This document shows, piece by piece, positions 6,559 through 13,802 of a stretch of 15,289 nucleotides of DNA (position 1 is its first letter; the number at the start of each line of letters is the position of its first letter). The notes beneath the pieces are model-generated. The model searched no databases. It was not told where the DNA came from and was given only the letters and a program-made list of their open reading frames with translations. The translations under genes and the position numbers were made by a program. The stretch comes from Clostridia bacterium. GTDB lineage: Bacteria; Bacillota; Clostridia; Oscillospirales; Acutalibacteraceae. The stretch spans positions 4,275 to 19,563 of the forward strand of contig JAUNQL010000004.1 of the NCBI GenBank assembly GCA_030536195.1, read 5' to 3'.

Positions 6559-8268
6559 TTACATTGACTCTGGTGCGTCAATCTTCATCATATTAAGTGT
6601 ATTTGCAATAACGCTCTTTACACAGAGGCAAAGGTGAATGCGTGCTTGACGAAGGTCAGCGTCCTCAACGTTTACACGACATGCGTTATAGAACTTATGG
6701 AAGAGTGTTGCGAGTTCTAAGAGATATCTTGTAATGCGGGCTGGATCGTAATTCTTAGCCGCTGCGATAATCTCATCTGTGAGGGACGAGAGATGGCGGA
6801 TAAGTTCACGCTCTTCTGGTGCTGTAAGCAACTTGAGTTGATCAGCTGTAACAGTTTCAACAGCGATACCCTCTGACTCAAGTTTCTTTAAAATGCTGCA
6901 AATTCTAGCGTGTGCGTACTGGCAGTAATAAACCGGATTCTGTGAATCCTGCTTTACTGCTAGACCCAAGTCAAAGTCCATCTGAGAACCTGCTTCACGC
7001 AAGTTAAAGATGAAACGAACTGCGTCAATTGGAATTTCATCGAGCAAGTCGGTCAGTGTAATTGCCTTACCTGTACGCTTTGACATCTTGATAGCAACGC
7101 CGTTATCCATAAGGTTAACGAGTTGCATCAAGAGCACGTCGAGTTTGTCAGCGCCAAGACCGAGCGCCTCTAACACGCCCTTCATACGTGCGACGTGGCC
7201 ATGGTGGTCAGCGCCCCATACATCGATGTTTTTGGTAAATCCACGCTCAATCTTGTTCTTGTGATAAGCAATGTCAGCTGCGAAATAAGTAGGGTTACCA
7301 TTTGCACGGATAAGTACATCGTCCTTTAAGTCAAGCTTCTCGATGTCCTTATCTGACTTGCCCTGCTCTCGAAGCATCTTGGTCTGAACCTCAGCATTCT
7401 TGTACCAGAGTGCTCCATCCTGCTCGTATGTATAGCCACGAGCAGTAAGCTCGTCAATTACAGCCTTGATAGCACCACTCTCGTGGAGTGTGCTCTCGTG
7501 GAACCATGTGTTGTATTCAATTCTATACTTTGCCATCGCAGCCTTCATGTTTGCGATGTTCTTTGGAAGTGCGTACTCAACAAGAGCAGCTCTCCTTGTG
7601 CTCTCATCCATATCCAGGTACTTGTCACCATTGATCTCGGCGAACTCAGCTGCAAGGACCTTGATATCCTCACCGTGATAGCTGTCCTCTGGAAGTTCAA
7701 TTGCGCTCTCACCCTTGAAATGCTGCTGATAGCGGATATCAAGTGAGAGGGCAAATTTATCTATCTGGTTACCTGCATCGTTGATATAGAACTCACGCTC
7801 AACATAGTAGCCGGCCCAATCAAGTACTGCTGCGAGGCAGTCGCCGAGCGCACCACCACGGGCGTTGCCCATGTGCATAGGACCAGTTGGATTGGCTGAT
7901 ACGAATTCAACAAGTACATGCTCGCCATTACCATAGTTTGAGCGACCATAGTCCTTGCCACATGCCTCTATATCAAGCAAGATGTCAGCATAGTAGTTGT
8001 CGTTTAAGAAGAAATTCATAAATCCTGGGCCAGCAACCTCTACCTTAGAGAAGTATGTACCATCAAGATTTAAATTTGCAATTATCTCCTCAGCAAGAGC
8101 ACGAGGAGCCATGCCAAACTGCTTTGCATTTACCATAGCGACATTTGCTGAAAAGTCACCATTTGAGCGGTCAGCAGGGACTTTGATTTTAAATTCTTTA
8201 AGTCCTGGCTTTGCAGCATTGATTGCTGCAATAAGCTGCTGCCTTGCCTCATTTACTACCTTTGACAT
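6559..8268 (-). CDS. argS: Arginyl-tRNA synthetase
   Basis: This is a class I aminoacyl-tRNA synthetase charging tRNA-Arg, with 569 residues as usual for the family. An N-terminal tRNA-binding domain (about 1-95) precedes the catalytic core. The core has the HIGH-type motif in SANPTGPMHMGNARG (124-138, HMGN at 132-135), WGADHHGHV near 351-359 and KMSKRTG at 394-400. A C-terminal helical anticodon-binding DALR domain follows from about 445. The ATG at 8268 follows GAGGAG by 7 bases and overlaps the end of the DUF1934 gene by 13 bases, so translation is likely coupled. It is last in the ddl-DUF1934-argS unit and ends at the terminator shared with lysC. Confidence 0.97.
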   Translation of the reverse strand: MSKVVNEARQQLIAAINAAKPGLKEFKIKVPADRSNGDFSANVAMVNAKQFGMAPRALAEEIIANLNLDGTYFSKVEVAGPGFMNFFLNDNYYADILLDIEACGKDYGRSNYGNGEHVLVEFVSANPTGPMHMGNARGGALGDCLAAVLDWAGYYVEREFYINDAGNQIDKFALSLDIRYQQHFKGESAIELPEDSYHGEDIKVLAAEFAEINGDKYLDMDESTRRAALVEYALPKNIANMKAAMAKYRIEYNTWFHESTLHESGAIKAVIDELTARGYTYEQDGALWYKNAEVQTKMLREQGKSDKDIEKLDLKDDVLIRANGNPTYFAADIAYHKNKIERGFTKNIDVWGADHHGHVARMKGVLEALGLGADKLDVLLMQLVNLMDNGVAIKMSKRTGKAITLTDLLDEIPIDAVRFIFNLREAGSQMDFDLGLAVKQDSQNPVYYCQYAHARICSILKKLESEGIAVETVTADQLKLLTAPEERELIRHLSSLTDEIIAAAKNYDPARITRYLLELATLFHKFYNACRVNVEDADLRQARIHLCLCVKSVIANTLNMMKIDAPESM

Positions 8269-8717
8269 GTCTCTTCTCCTCTTCTGCCTAAATCTTTCAC
8301 TATTACTTCAAGTTCGTTGTCGGAGACCTCTCCGCCACCGATATCAAGCGAATAGGCGAACTTTAAGTTGCCACCATTTTCGCTCATCTTGGAATCTACA
8401 TCCTTGGCGTATACGCCCATCTGCAATCTGCCATAAGGCGTATCATACGCGCAGTTATGGCGCTTGCCTCGTTCCAAAACGAGGTCCAAGCCGTAACTGC
8501 CGCCACGCGACAAGCGCACGGAATTTGGCTCAACGACAAAGATCTTGGTCGTTGTTCCGGCGAAGTCGCCCTCGTGTTCGGTATACCTGATGATGTAGCC
8601 ATTCTTTGCCACATCAAGGTTACCGAAGAGCTCGGTTGTCGACTCCGAAACCTCGCCTGCTACCGTGTGTTTATCCTTGATTATTATCTTGTACTGCTCA
8701 TTTAAGTTTTCAGTCAA
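8256..8717 (-). CDS. DUF1934 (YwiB-like) beta-barrel protein
   Basis: This small protein, about 153 residues, matches the DUF1934/YwiB family, which has a lipocalin-like barrel fold and no established function. Family-like features are a central TTTKIFVVEPNSVRLSRGG, LERGKRHNCAYDTPYGRLQMGV and a closing SLDIGGGEVSDNELEVIVKDL. The frame is open up to an ATG at 8795, but that start lies deep in ddl without a ribosome site. The TTG at 8717 lies one base after the ddl stop, has a modest GTGGGG 8 bases upstream, and gives a family-like length, so it is preferred. It sits between ddl and argS; a neighbouring argS is also seen for ywiB in Bacillus. It ends with TAG, showing that TAG is an ordinary stop here. 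Confidence 0.83.
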   Translation of the reverse strand: MTENLNEQYKIIIKDKHTVAGEVSESTTELFGNLDVAKNGYIIRYTEHEGDFAGTTTKIFVVEPNSVRLSRGGSYGLDLVLERGKRHNCAYDTPYGRLQMGVYAKDVDSKMSENGGNLKFAYSLDIGGGEVSDNELEVIVKDLGRRGEETCQR

Positions 8718-8718
8718 G

Positions 8719-9783
8719 TTACTTTCCCCACTTTTCCTCTGCGAGTGTGATAAGTCTGTCACAGAGTTCAGAATATGAGATACCAGATGCCTCAATCATC
8801 TTTGGATACATGCTGATGCTTGTGAAGCCTGGAATTGTGTTAATCTCGTTAAATAATACTTTGCCATCTGCCTTGGTTACAAAGAAGTCTACTCTTGAGA
8901 AACCGCTGCAGCCGAGGGCCTTGAATGTCTTCTTAGCTTCCTCTGCGATGAGGTCACGAGTCTCCTCTGGAACAAGTGCTGGGATATTCAAAATGCTTGC
9001 AGCATTTGAATATTTGGCATCGTAATCATAAAACTCATTTGCTGGTGTAATCTGGCCTACGATGCCAGTAACGAGTACATCGTTACCCAGCACTGCGCAC
9101 TCACACTCATACCCATCTATGAATTCTTCAAAGAGGATACGTGTGTCGTGCTGCAAAGCAAGGTCAACTGCAGCAACAAGTTCGTCATGGTCATGTGCCT
9201 TGGAAATACCAACTGATGAGCCAGCGTTAGCTGGTTTTACAAAAATTGGATAGCCAAGTTTTTCAACTATCTCATCAAGTGTCTTGATGCCAGATTTGTA
9301 ATCATACTCTGTGATAAAGTCCCACTTTGCCTGTGCAATGCCGTTTTGGTCGGCAACAGTGTTTGTGAGAATCTTGTCCATAGAGATTGCACTGGATGTC
9401 ATATCACATCCAACGCATGGGATACCAGCAAGCTGGAACAGGCCCTGGATTGTACCGTCCTCACCGTTTTTACCATGAAGGACTGGGAACGCCACATCAA
9501 TGTGGATGTTCTGATATCCGTCCTCATGCATTACGGTGACGCCGTGCACTTTCTTGTCAGGAGATACCACAGCTGGAACAAGTTTGCCAGCTGTTATCCA
9601 CTTGTCCTCCGGAAGTGCATCCACAGGGCCGTCATAGAGATACCATTTACCATCCTTGGTGATACCAAGCATGTAGATGTTGTATTTTGTTGGATCAATA
9701 TTGTAGATGACAGATGCTGCTGAAACTACAGAAACATCGTGCTCACTTGAGCATCCACCAAAAAGTACCAATATGTTTTTCAT
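8719..9783 (-). CDS. ddl: D-alanine--D-alanine ligase
   Basis: This ATP-grasp enzyme joins two D-alanines into the dipeptide used for peptidoglycan precursors, in the cytoplasm. The 354 residues include FGGCSSEHDVSVVSA at the N-terminus, FPVLHGKNGEDGTIQG and the ATP-grasp segment FVKPANAGSSVGIS. FYDYDAKY and the metal-binding NEINTIPGFT follow. The tyrosine in the FYDYDAKY loop fits a true D-Ala-D-Ala ligase rather than the D-Ala-D-Lac (VanA-type) enzymes. A start at 9801 is possible, but the ATG at 9783 has GGAGG 6 bases upstream and begins the conserved MKNILVLFGG. It is the first gene of the ddl-DUF1934-argS unit. Confidence 0.96.
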   Translation of the reverse strand: MKNILVLFGGCSSEHDVSVVSAASVIYNIDPTKYNIYMLGITKDGKWYLYDGPVDALPEDKWITAGKLVPAVVSPDKKVHGVTVMHEDGYQNIHIDVAFPVLHGKNGEDGTIQGLFQLAGIPCVGCDMTSSAISMDKILTNTVADQNGIAQAKWDFITEYDYKSGIKTLDEIVEKLGYPIFVKPANAGSSVGISKAHDHDELVAAVDLALQHDTRILFEEFIDGYECECAVLGNDVLVTGIVGQITPANEFYDYDAKYSNAASILNIPALVPEETRDLIAEEAKKTFKALGCSGFSRVDFFVTKADGKVLFNEINTIPGFTSISMYPKMIEASGISYSELCDRLITLAEEKWGK

Positions 9784-9823
9784 AGTATCCCTCCGACACA
9801 AGATGTTGTCATTAATAAAGTAT

Positions 9824-9852
9824 ATATTAACACAGTAACACTATTACTTCAA
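9824..9852 (-). promoter_or_regulatory. Promoter of the ddl-DUF1934-argS unit
   Basis: On the minus strand TTGAAG (9852-9847) and TAATAT (9829-9824) are spaced by 17 bases, about 40 bases upstream of the ddl ATG. An overlapping TATACT lies just downstream as an alternative -10 box. Confidence 0.6.
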
Positions 9853-9865
9853 TTAAAAAATAATA

Positions 9866-9894
9866 ATGACAAATCGCATTCTTTATGGTAGAAT
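9866..9894 (+). promoter_or_regulatory. Promoter of the gene at 9931
   Basis: ATGACA (9866-9871) and TAGAAT (9889-9894) each match the vegetative consensus at five of six bases, with an ideal 17-base spacer. The -35 boxes of this promoter and the divergent ddl promoter are only 13 bases apart. Confidence 0.75.
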
Positions 9895-9930
9895 GTAGCG
9901 TATTAATTTGTAAGTAAAGGCGGCATTGAA

Positions 9931-10800
9931 ATGGTTTCAAACAAGGATGCTCTCCAAACTTTAATAAAGTCTATTGACGGCACAATGGCAGCTGCAAAAT
10001 TTGCACTCACATCAGCCAAGGCGCCTGAGGAACTTGCCGATCCAATCACCTATGAAGGTGAATATGGCGAGGTTGAACTCAAAATCGAGGAAAACGTTTT
10101 AAACGTCAACTGCAAGGCTCTTGGAACTGATTGGAAAACCGTAACTCAGACACTTTTCGACCCAAGCGAAGAGGAGTGGGATGACAAGGCTACCAAGTCA
10201 ACTGCCAACGCAATTTGCGAAGCTGTATCAACATATTATGGCACTGAATGTGTCTTCCCTGGCAAGGCTGCAAAGGCTGCATCTGGCTCTAAGAAGGATG
10301 CTAAAGTCATTGCAGTTGATCCACAGGAAAATATTAAGAAATCCAAGAAGAAAGAGGCAGTTGCCTCCTATGAGCCAGAGGCCCTCGCAATCCGTATGGA
10401 AAACATCTTCCAGGACCTCAAGGGCGAGATGGTAAACAACATCGAAAAGTACGAAATTTTCCTTCCAGAGGAGTACTTTGAGACACTCGTTACACCTCGT
10501 ATTTTAGAGGCAATCAAGTTAAACGACAGACCAACTCTTAAGAAGATTTTTAATACATTCAACAACTTCTATGACGAGGGCGACAACAACATGCAAAGCC
10601 TCATCGTTGTGTCGATTCTCGGCATGAACCTCGCCAAGGATGATACCCTTCTCGAGAAGTGCGAATCATTCATGGACGACAACCTCAAAGCTGCTGTAAC
10701 ACCAGTAGTTACCTACCTCAAAACAGGCAAGGGCGCTGGCAAGAGAATTGGCTTCTTCAACGATCCAAAAACAGCAAAAATTAAATCGAAGAAAAAGTAA
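9931..10800 (+). CDS. Uncharacterised two-part, lysine-rich cytoplasmic protein
   Basis: I do not recognise this 289-residue protein. It has no signal peptide or membrane segment. Residues about 1-110 form one region, with a predicted helix then a strand-rich part (ITYEGEYGEVELKIEENVLNVNC) and further helices. Residues about 111-145 are a Lys/Ala/Ser linker (KKSKKKEA). Residues about 147-265 look wholly helical (EIFLPEEYFETLVTPRILEAI, then LKKIFNTFNNFYDE). The protein ends in a basic KIKSKKK tail. The ATG follows AAAGGCGG by 7 bases. The basic linker and tail could bind nucleic acid or ribosomes, but that is speculation. It is a single-gene unit with a good promoter, divergent from ddl and followed by a hairpin. 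Codon use is unremarkable and coding is certain. Confidence 0.88.
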   Translation: MVSNKDALQTLIKSIDGTMAAAKFALTSAKAPEELADPITYEGEYGEVELKIEENVLNVNCKALGTDWKTVTQTLFDPSEEEWDDKATKSTANAICEAVSTYYGTECVFPGKAAKAASGSKKDAKVIAVDPQENIKKSKKKEAVASYEPEALAIRMENIFQDLKGEMVNNIEKYEIFLPEEYFETLVTPRILEAIKLNDRPTLKKIFNTFNNFYDEGDNNMQSLIVVSILGMNLAKDDTLLEKCESFMDDNLKAAVTPVVTYLKTGKGAGKRIGFFNDPKTAKIKSKKK

Positions 10801-10803
10801 GAA

Positions 10804-10836
10804 AACGCCCCGTGATGAACATAATCACGGGGCGTT
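10804..10836 (+). terminator. Strong hairpin after the gene at 9931, without a T-run
   Basis: A perfect 13-bp GC-rich stem (AACGCCCCGTGAT at 10804-10816, complement at 10824-10836) has a 7-base loop and begins four bases after the stop codon. The plus-strand tail is CATTATGTG, so it may act as an inefficient terminator or as a 3'-end stabiliser. The T-rich tail is on the minus strand, where there is no gene to end. Confidence 0.6.
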
Positions 10837-10882
10837 CATTATGTGTTCAAATGTCCATTAATGTTCTTTTAAATAAAAATAA

Positions 10883-10911
10883 TTGTAATCGCGTTAATAA
10901 AGTGATATACT
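10883..10911 (+). promoter_or_regulatory. Promoter of the DUF362 gene
   Basis: TTGTAA (10883-10888) and TATACT (10906-10911) are 17 bases apart, giving a leader of roughly 45-50 bases that ends in a GGAGG site 7 bases before the ATG. Confidence 0.7.
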
Positions 10912-10930
10912 CTTAAATGCATAAAAATAA

Positions 10931-10951
10931 TTGTATTTTAATTTGATACAA
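10931..10951. repeat. Short inverted repeat in the DUF362 leader
   Basis: TTGTAT (10931-10936) and ATACAA (10946-10951) are inverted around 9 bases, about 20 bases below the -10 box and next to the ribosome site. It could be an operator half-site pair or a weak hairpin. Both arms are AT-rich and may be chance. Confidence 0.3.
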
Positions 10952-10965
10952 ATGGAGGAATTAAA

Positions 10966-12672
10966 ATGGCAAAAAGCTATGTCATCCTTAAGGATGCTCC
11001 AGTAATGGACTACACTAAGGATTATGTTGCACTTCCTGACAACTACGGTACTTATGAGTACTTCAACAGAGAAGATGTAAAAGCTATCCGCGAGACAGTT
11101 TTTGCTGCTCTCAACGACCTTGACGAGCGCACAGGCATCGCTAAGGAAATGGCTGGTTACGAGAAAGTAATCATCAAGCCAAACCTTGTTAACGTATACC
11201 ACAACTCTGGTTACTATGACAAGGACGGTGGTACAGACTTCCCAGAGACAACAGACCCACGTGTATTCGAGGCAGTTGTAAATTGGGTTAAGCAGTACAA
11301 CCCTAACATCATCATCGCTGAGTCTTCAGGTAAGCCTTTCCCAGCTGCTGGTTCATTCAAGATTACTCACTATGACTGGATTGCTAAGCAGTATGGTGCT
11401 GAGCTCGTTCCTCTTGAGCGTCGCCCAGTAGTTCGCTACATGCTTCCAAAGGCTGAGGTTATGAAGGAAATCCTTATCCCAGATACATTCGACGATATCG
11501 TAAATGGTAAGGCTTTCTACATCTCAGTACCAAAGATGAAGACAAACATCTACACAGGCGTTACTCTTGGTTTCAAGAACGCTATGGGTACTATCCCTTA
11601 CTTCCTTCGTGAGCGTAACCACACTCACGACATCAACAAGAAGCTTGCTGATATGCTTTACCTCTTCAAGCCAAACCTTACTGTTATTGACGGTATCATC
11701 GGCGGCGAAGGTAACACACCTGCTCCTGTTGATCCAGTTGACGTTCACATGATCGTTGCTTCTAACCAGTCTGTAGAGGCTGACAGAATTACAACATACA
11801 TGATGGGCTTCGATCCAGAAGAGAACAAGCTCATCCAAGAGGCTGACAAGCGCGGCTTCGGCGACAAGGATGTTGAAATCGTTGGTAACGTTCGCGTTAC
11901 TCCTTTCCGTCCAGCTTGCCCATCAGTTATGCGCGGTGAAATCGCTGACAACTTCCCAGGTCTTGTAGCACTTGCTGGTCACACACTTCCAGGCGCTCCA
12001 AAGATCACTGATCCTAACAAGGTTACACCAGACGAAGCTTTCGCTCTCGAGCAGGCTTGCGTAGGCGGATGCCTTTCATCAATCGGTATGGGATTTGCTG
12101 GTGCTATGTACGGCCCTGCAAAGCCACACAACCCTGACCTCTTCATCGTTGAGGGTCCTGGCGTTGAGATCAATGGCACAAAGTACTGGTTCGACAAGAA
12201 CGGTAAGCCATACACTAAGGATGATATCGTAAACGGCGGCAAGAAGATCATGGTTATGGGTCTTTGCTGCGGCGAGGATATGCTTTCAATCGCTGACTAT
12301 CCAATCAGAGGTTGCTGCAACCCTGCAGAGTGCCTTAACGCTACATGCAACGCTCTCGGCGTTGTTAACCCACAGCTTCGCCCATGGGGCAACACAGCTC
12401 TTATCCCAATCGCAGTACCATGTCTCGTTGGTACTATGGTTTACAGAGCTAAGTGGCTTCTCCAGGGTAAGCCTGTAGACGTTCCAAAGCATCATGAAGA
12501 CAAGATCTTCGAGCTTCCTCCACTTTCAGCTGAGGATGCACAGAAGAACTACATCGCATGGCCAGTTCCAAAGCTTCCTATGAAGGACAGACTTTCTGGT
12601 ATTGTTGATATGCTTGACTTCGCTGGCTCACTTACAGGTATGCCAGGTGCTATCAAATACTACAAGAAATAA
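10966..12672 (+). CDS. DUF362 domain protein with cysteine-rich C-terminal half
   Basis: This is a large cytoplasmic protein of 568 residues. Residues about 38-310 match DUF362: KVIIKPNLVNV near 67-77, TTDPRVFEAVV at 95-105 and IIIAESSGKPFPAAGSFK at 115-132. PKMKTNIYTGVTLGFKNAMG (189-208) and IDGIIGGEG (241-249) follow. The molecular function of DUF362 is not established. Some members carry ferredoxin domains, but no CxxCxxCxxxC cluster motif is present here. Instead the second half has ten cysteines, at 318, 365, 369, 434-435, 450-451, 456, 461 and 486, suggesting a metal site or redox disulfides. Codon use looks more uniform than in the neighbours, favouring CTT, GTT, GCT and CCA. With a good promoter and GGAGG site it looks strongly expressed. 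It is a stand-alone gene. Confidence 0.88.
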   Translation: MAKSYVILKDAPVMDYTKDYVALPDNYGTYEYFNREDVKAIRETVFAALNDLDERTGIAKEMAGYEKVIIKPNLVNVYHNSGYYDKDGGTDFPETTDPRVFEAVVNWVKQYNPNIIIAESSGKPFPAAGSFKITHYDWIAKQYGAELVPLERRPVVRYMLPKAEVMKEILIPDTFDDIVNGKAFYISVPKMKTNIYTGVTLGFKNAMGTIPYFLRERNHTHDINKKLADMLYLFKPNLTVIDGIIGGEGNTPAPVDPVDVHMIVASNQSVEADRITTYMMGFDPEENKLIQEADKRGFGDKDVEIVGNVRVTPFRPACPSVMRGEIADNFPGLVALAGHTLPGAPKITDPNKVTPDEAFALEQACVGGCLSSIGMGFAGAMYGPAKPHNPDLFIVEGPGVEINGTKYWFDKNGKPYTKDDIVNGGKKIMVMGLCCGEDMLSIADYPIRGCCNPAECLNATCNALGVVNPQLRPWGNTALIPIAVPCLVGTMVYRAKWLLQGKPVDVPKHHEDKIFELPPLSAEDAQKNYIAWPVPKLPMKDRLSGIVDMLDFAGSLTGMPGAIKYYKK

Positions 12673-12696
12673 TTTATAAATATTTCAGGCTACAGT

Positions 12697-12728
12697 TGGA
12701 CCTCTCATCGCATGCGGTGAGGGGTCCA
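12697..12728 (+). terminator. Terminator hairpin after the DUF362 gene
   Basis: A 15-bp stem pairs TGGACCTCTCATCGC (12697-12711) with GCGGTGAGGGGTCCA (12714-12728) using two G-U pairs. It is followed by CGGCTTTTATAA. The T-run is short and offset, so efficiency is uncertain. The G-U pairs favour function on the plus strand. Confidence 0.75.
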
Positions 12729-12762
12729 CGGCTTTTATAAATATAATGTAATAGTTTTGTTA

Positions 12763-12790
12763 TTGTCATTTTACTTTTTTTTGATACAAT
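12763..12790 (+). promoter_or_regulatory. Promoter of the mltG-xth unit
   Basis: TTGTCA (12763-12768) and TACAAT (12785-12790), each five of six to consensus, are 16 bases apart and about 33 bases upstream of the ATG. Confidence 0.65.
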
Positions 12791-12822
12791 ATATGAGTAA
12801 TTAAAGCGTAGAGGAGATACCT

Positions 12823-13791
12823 ATGATTTATCAAACACCACAACAGAAGCACAATATGAAGCTTCAAATGAAAAGGCAGCTTCGTATTCGCCTTAAAATA
12901 GCAATTGCACTTACACTCATATTAGTATTTGCAACAAATGCAACAGCTTGCTCAGGTGTTAAGCAGTACTTCTGGCCAGAGCCAACAACTGCTGCTCCAG
13001 CAGCGCCAACCTCTGACATCACAATCATCCCAGGTTGGTCAGTTGTTCAAATAGCAGAAGAACTTGAAAAGCAAAATGTCTGCACAGCCGAGAGCTTTCT
13101 CGATGCCTGCAAGGTTGTCCCTGCTGGATATGACACACTTGCAGAGGGTCTCTCAAGTGCAAGTGGATACATCTTTGCAGCAGAGGGTTTGATCCTCCCA
13201 GAAACAATCAATATGTATCAGGACAGAGATGGCGATTACGCACTTCGCACACTCCTCAACTACTCTCAGAGCGAACTCAACAAGATTGAGGAGGACGGCA
13301 TGACCGCCTTCGCTCGTGCCGAGCAGCTCGACATGAGCATATATGAGGTTTTGACACTTGCCTCAATCATCCAATATGAGGCAAACCTCGGTGCAACCGA
13401 AAAGGACCTTGAAACCATGAAGATGGTTTCATCCGTCTTCACGAACCGTCTCAACAACTCAGCAAGTTTCCCATACATCGGCAGTGATGCTACTCGTAAA
13501 TATATCGAAGTTAAGATGAAGGATTACCTCACATCAATCGGTGTAACAGAGGGCACAGCTCAGTACAACAAGTACTTTGAGGGCTACTGCACCAACGACC
13601 AGTACGACCTTAAGACCAAGGGTCTCCCAGTTGGTCCTGTTGGTTGCCCATCCGTTTCCGCTATCAAAGCTGCCCTTTGGCCAGCAACAAGCGGCAACTA
13701 CTACTTCTTTACAGATGTTGATAACAACTTCCACTTCTATACCAATCTCAACGATTTCCAGACAGAGTGGAATACAAAATATAAGCACTAA
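12823..13791 (+). CDS. mltG: MltG-like (YceG family) endolytic transglycosylase
   Basis: This is a cell-wall enzyme family that cleaves nascent glycan strands at the outer face of the membrane. The 322 residues start with a basic segment and a hydrophobic stretch (about 27-42) ending ATACSG. It may be a membrane anchor or, with an imperfect lipobox at Cys43, a lipoprotein signal. A Pro/Ala/Thr linker (52-63) leads to a LysM-like part (ITIIPGWSVVQIAEELEK) and GLILPETINMY. The core TLASIIQYEAN (178-188) comes next, then SSVFTNRL, GLPVGPVGCPSVSAIKAALWP and YYFFTDVDNNFHFYTN. In the usual IxEKE motif the first Glu is replaced by Gln184, while Glu186 fits the catalytic residue. The ATG has GAGGAG 6 bases upstream. 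xth follows 11 bases after the stop. The family is clear; the protein is divergent. Confidence 0.88.
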   Translation: MIYQTPQQKHNMKLQMKRQLRIRLKIAIALTLILVFATNATACSGVKQYFWPEPTTAAPAAPTSDITIIPGWSVVQIAEELEKQNVCTAESFLDACKVVPAGYDTLAEGLSSASGYIFAAEGLILPETINMYQDRDGDYALRTLLNYSQSELNKIEEDGMTAFARAEQLDMSIYEVLTLASIIQYEANLGATEKDLETMKMVSSVFTNRLNNSASFPYIGSDATRKYIEVKMKDYLTSIGVTEGTAQYNKYFEGYCTNDQYDLKTKGLPVGPVGCPSVSAIKAALWPATSGNYYFFTDVDNNFHFYTNLNDFQTEWNTKYKH

Positions 13792-13802
13792 TTGGTGATA
13801 AG

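Noticed and set aside
7997..8590. Plus-strand 197-codon open frame crossing argS and DUF1934
   Set aside because: It lies opposite two well-supported conserved genes and resembles no protein family.
8719..9783. D-Ala-D-Lac or D-Ala-D-Ser ligase (vancomycin-resistance type)
   Set aside because: The FYDYDAKY loop with its tyrosine fits ordinary D-Ala-D-Ala ligases, and no vanH, vanX or vanT partner is nearby.
10894..11202. Minus-strand open frame opposite the DUF362 start and promoter
   Set aside because: It overlaps the promoter and start of a firmly supported gene and has no signals of its own.
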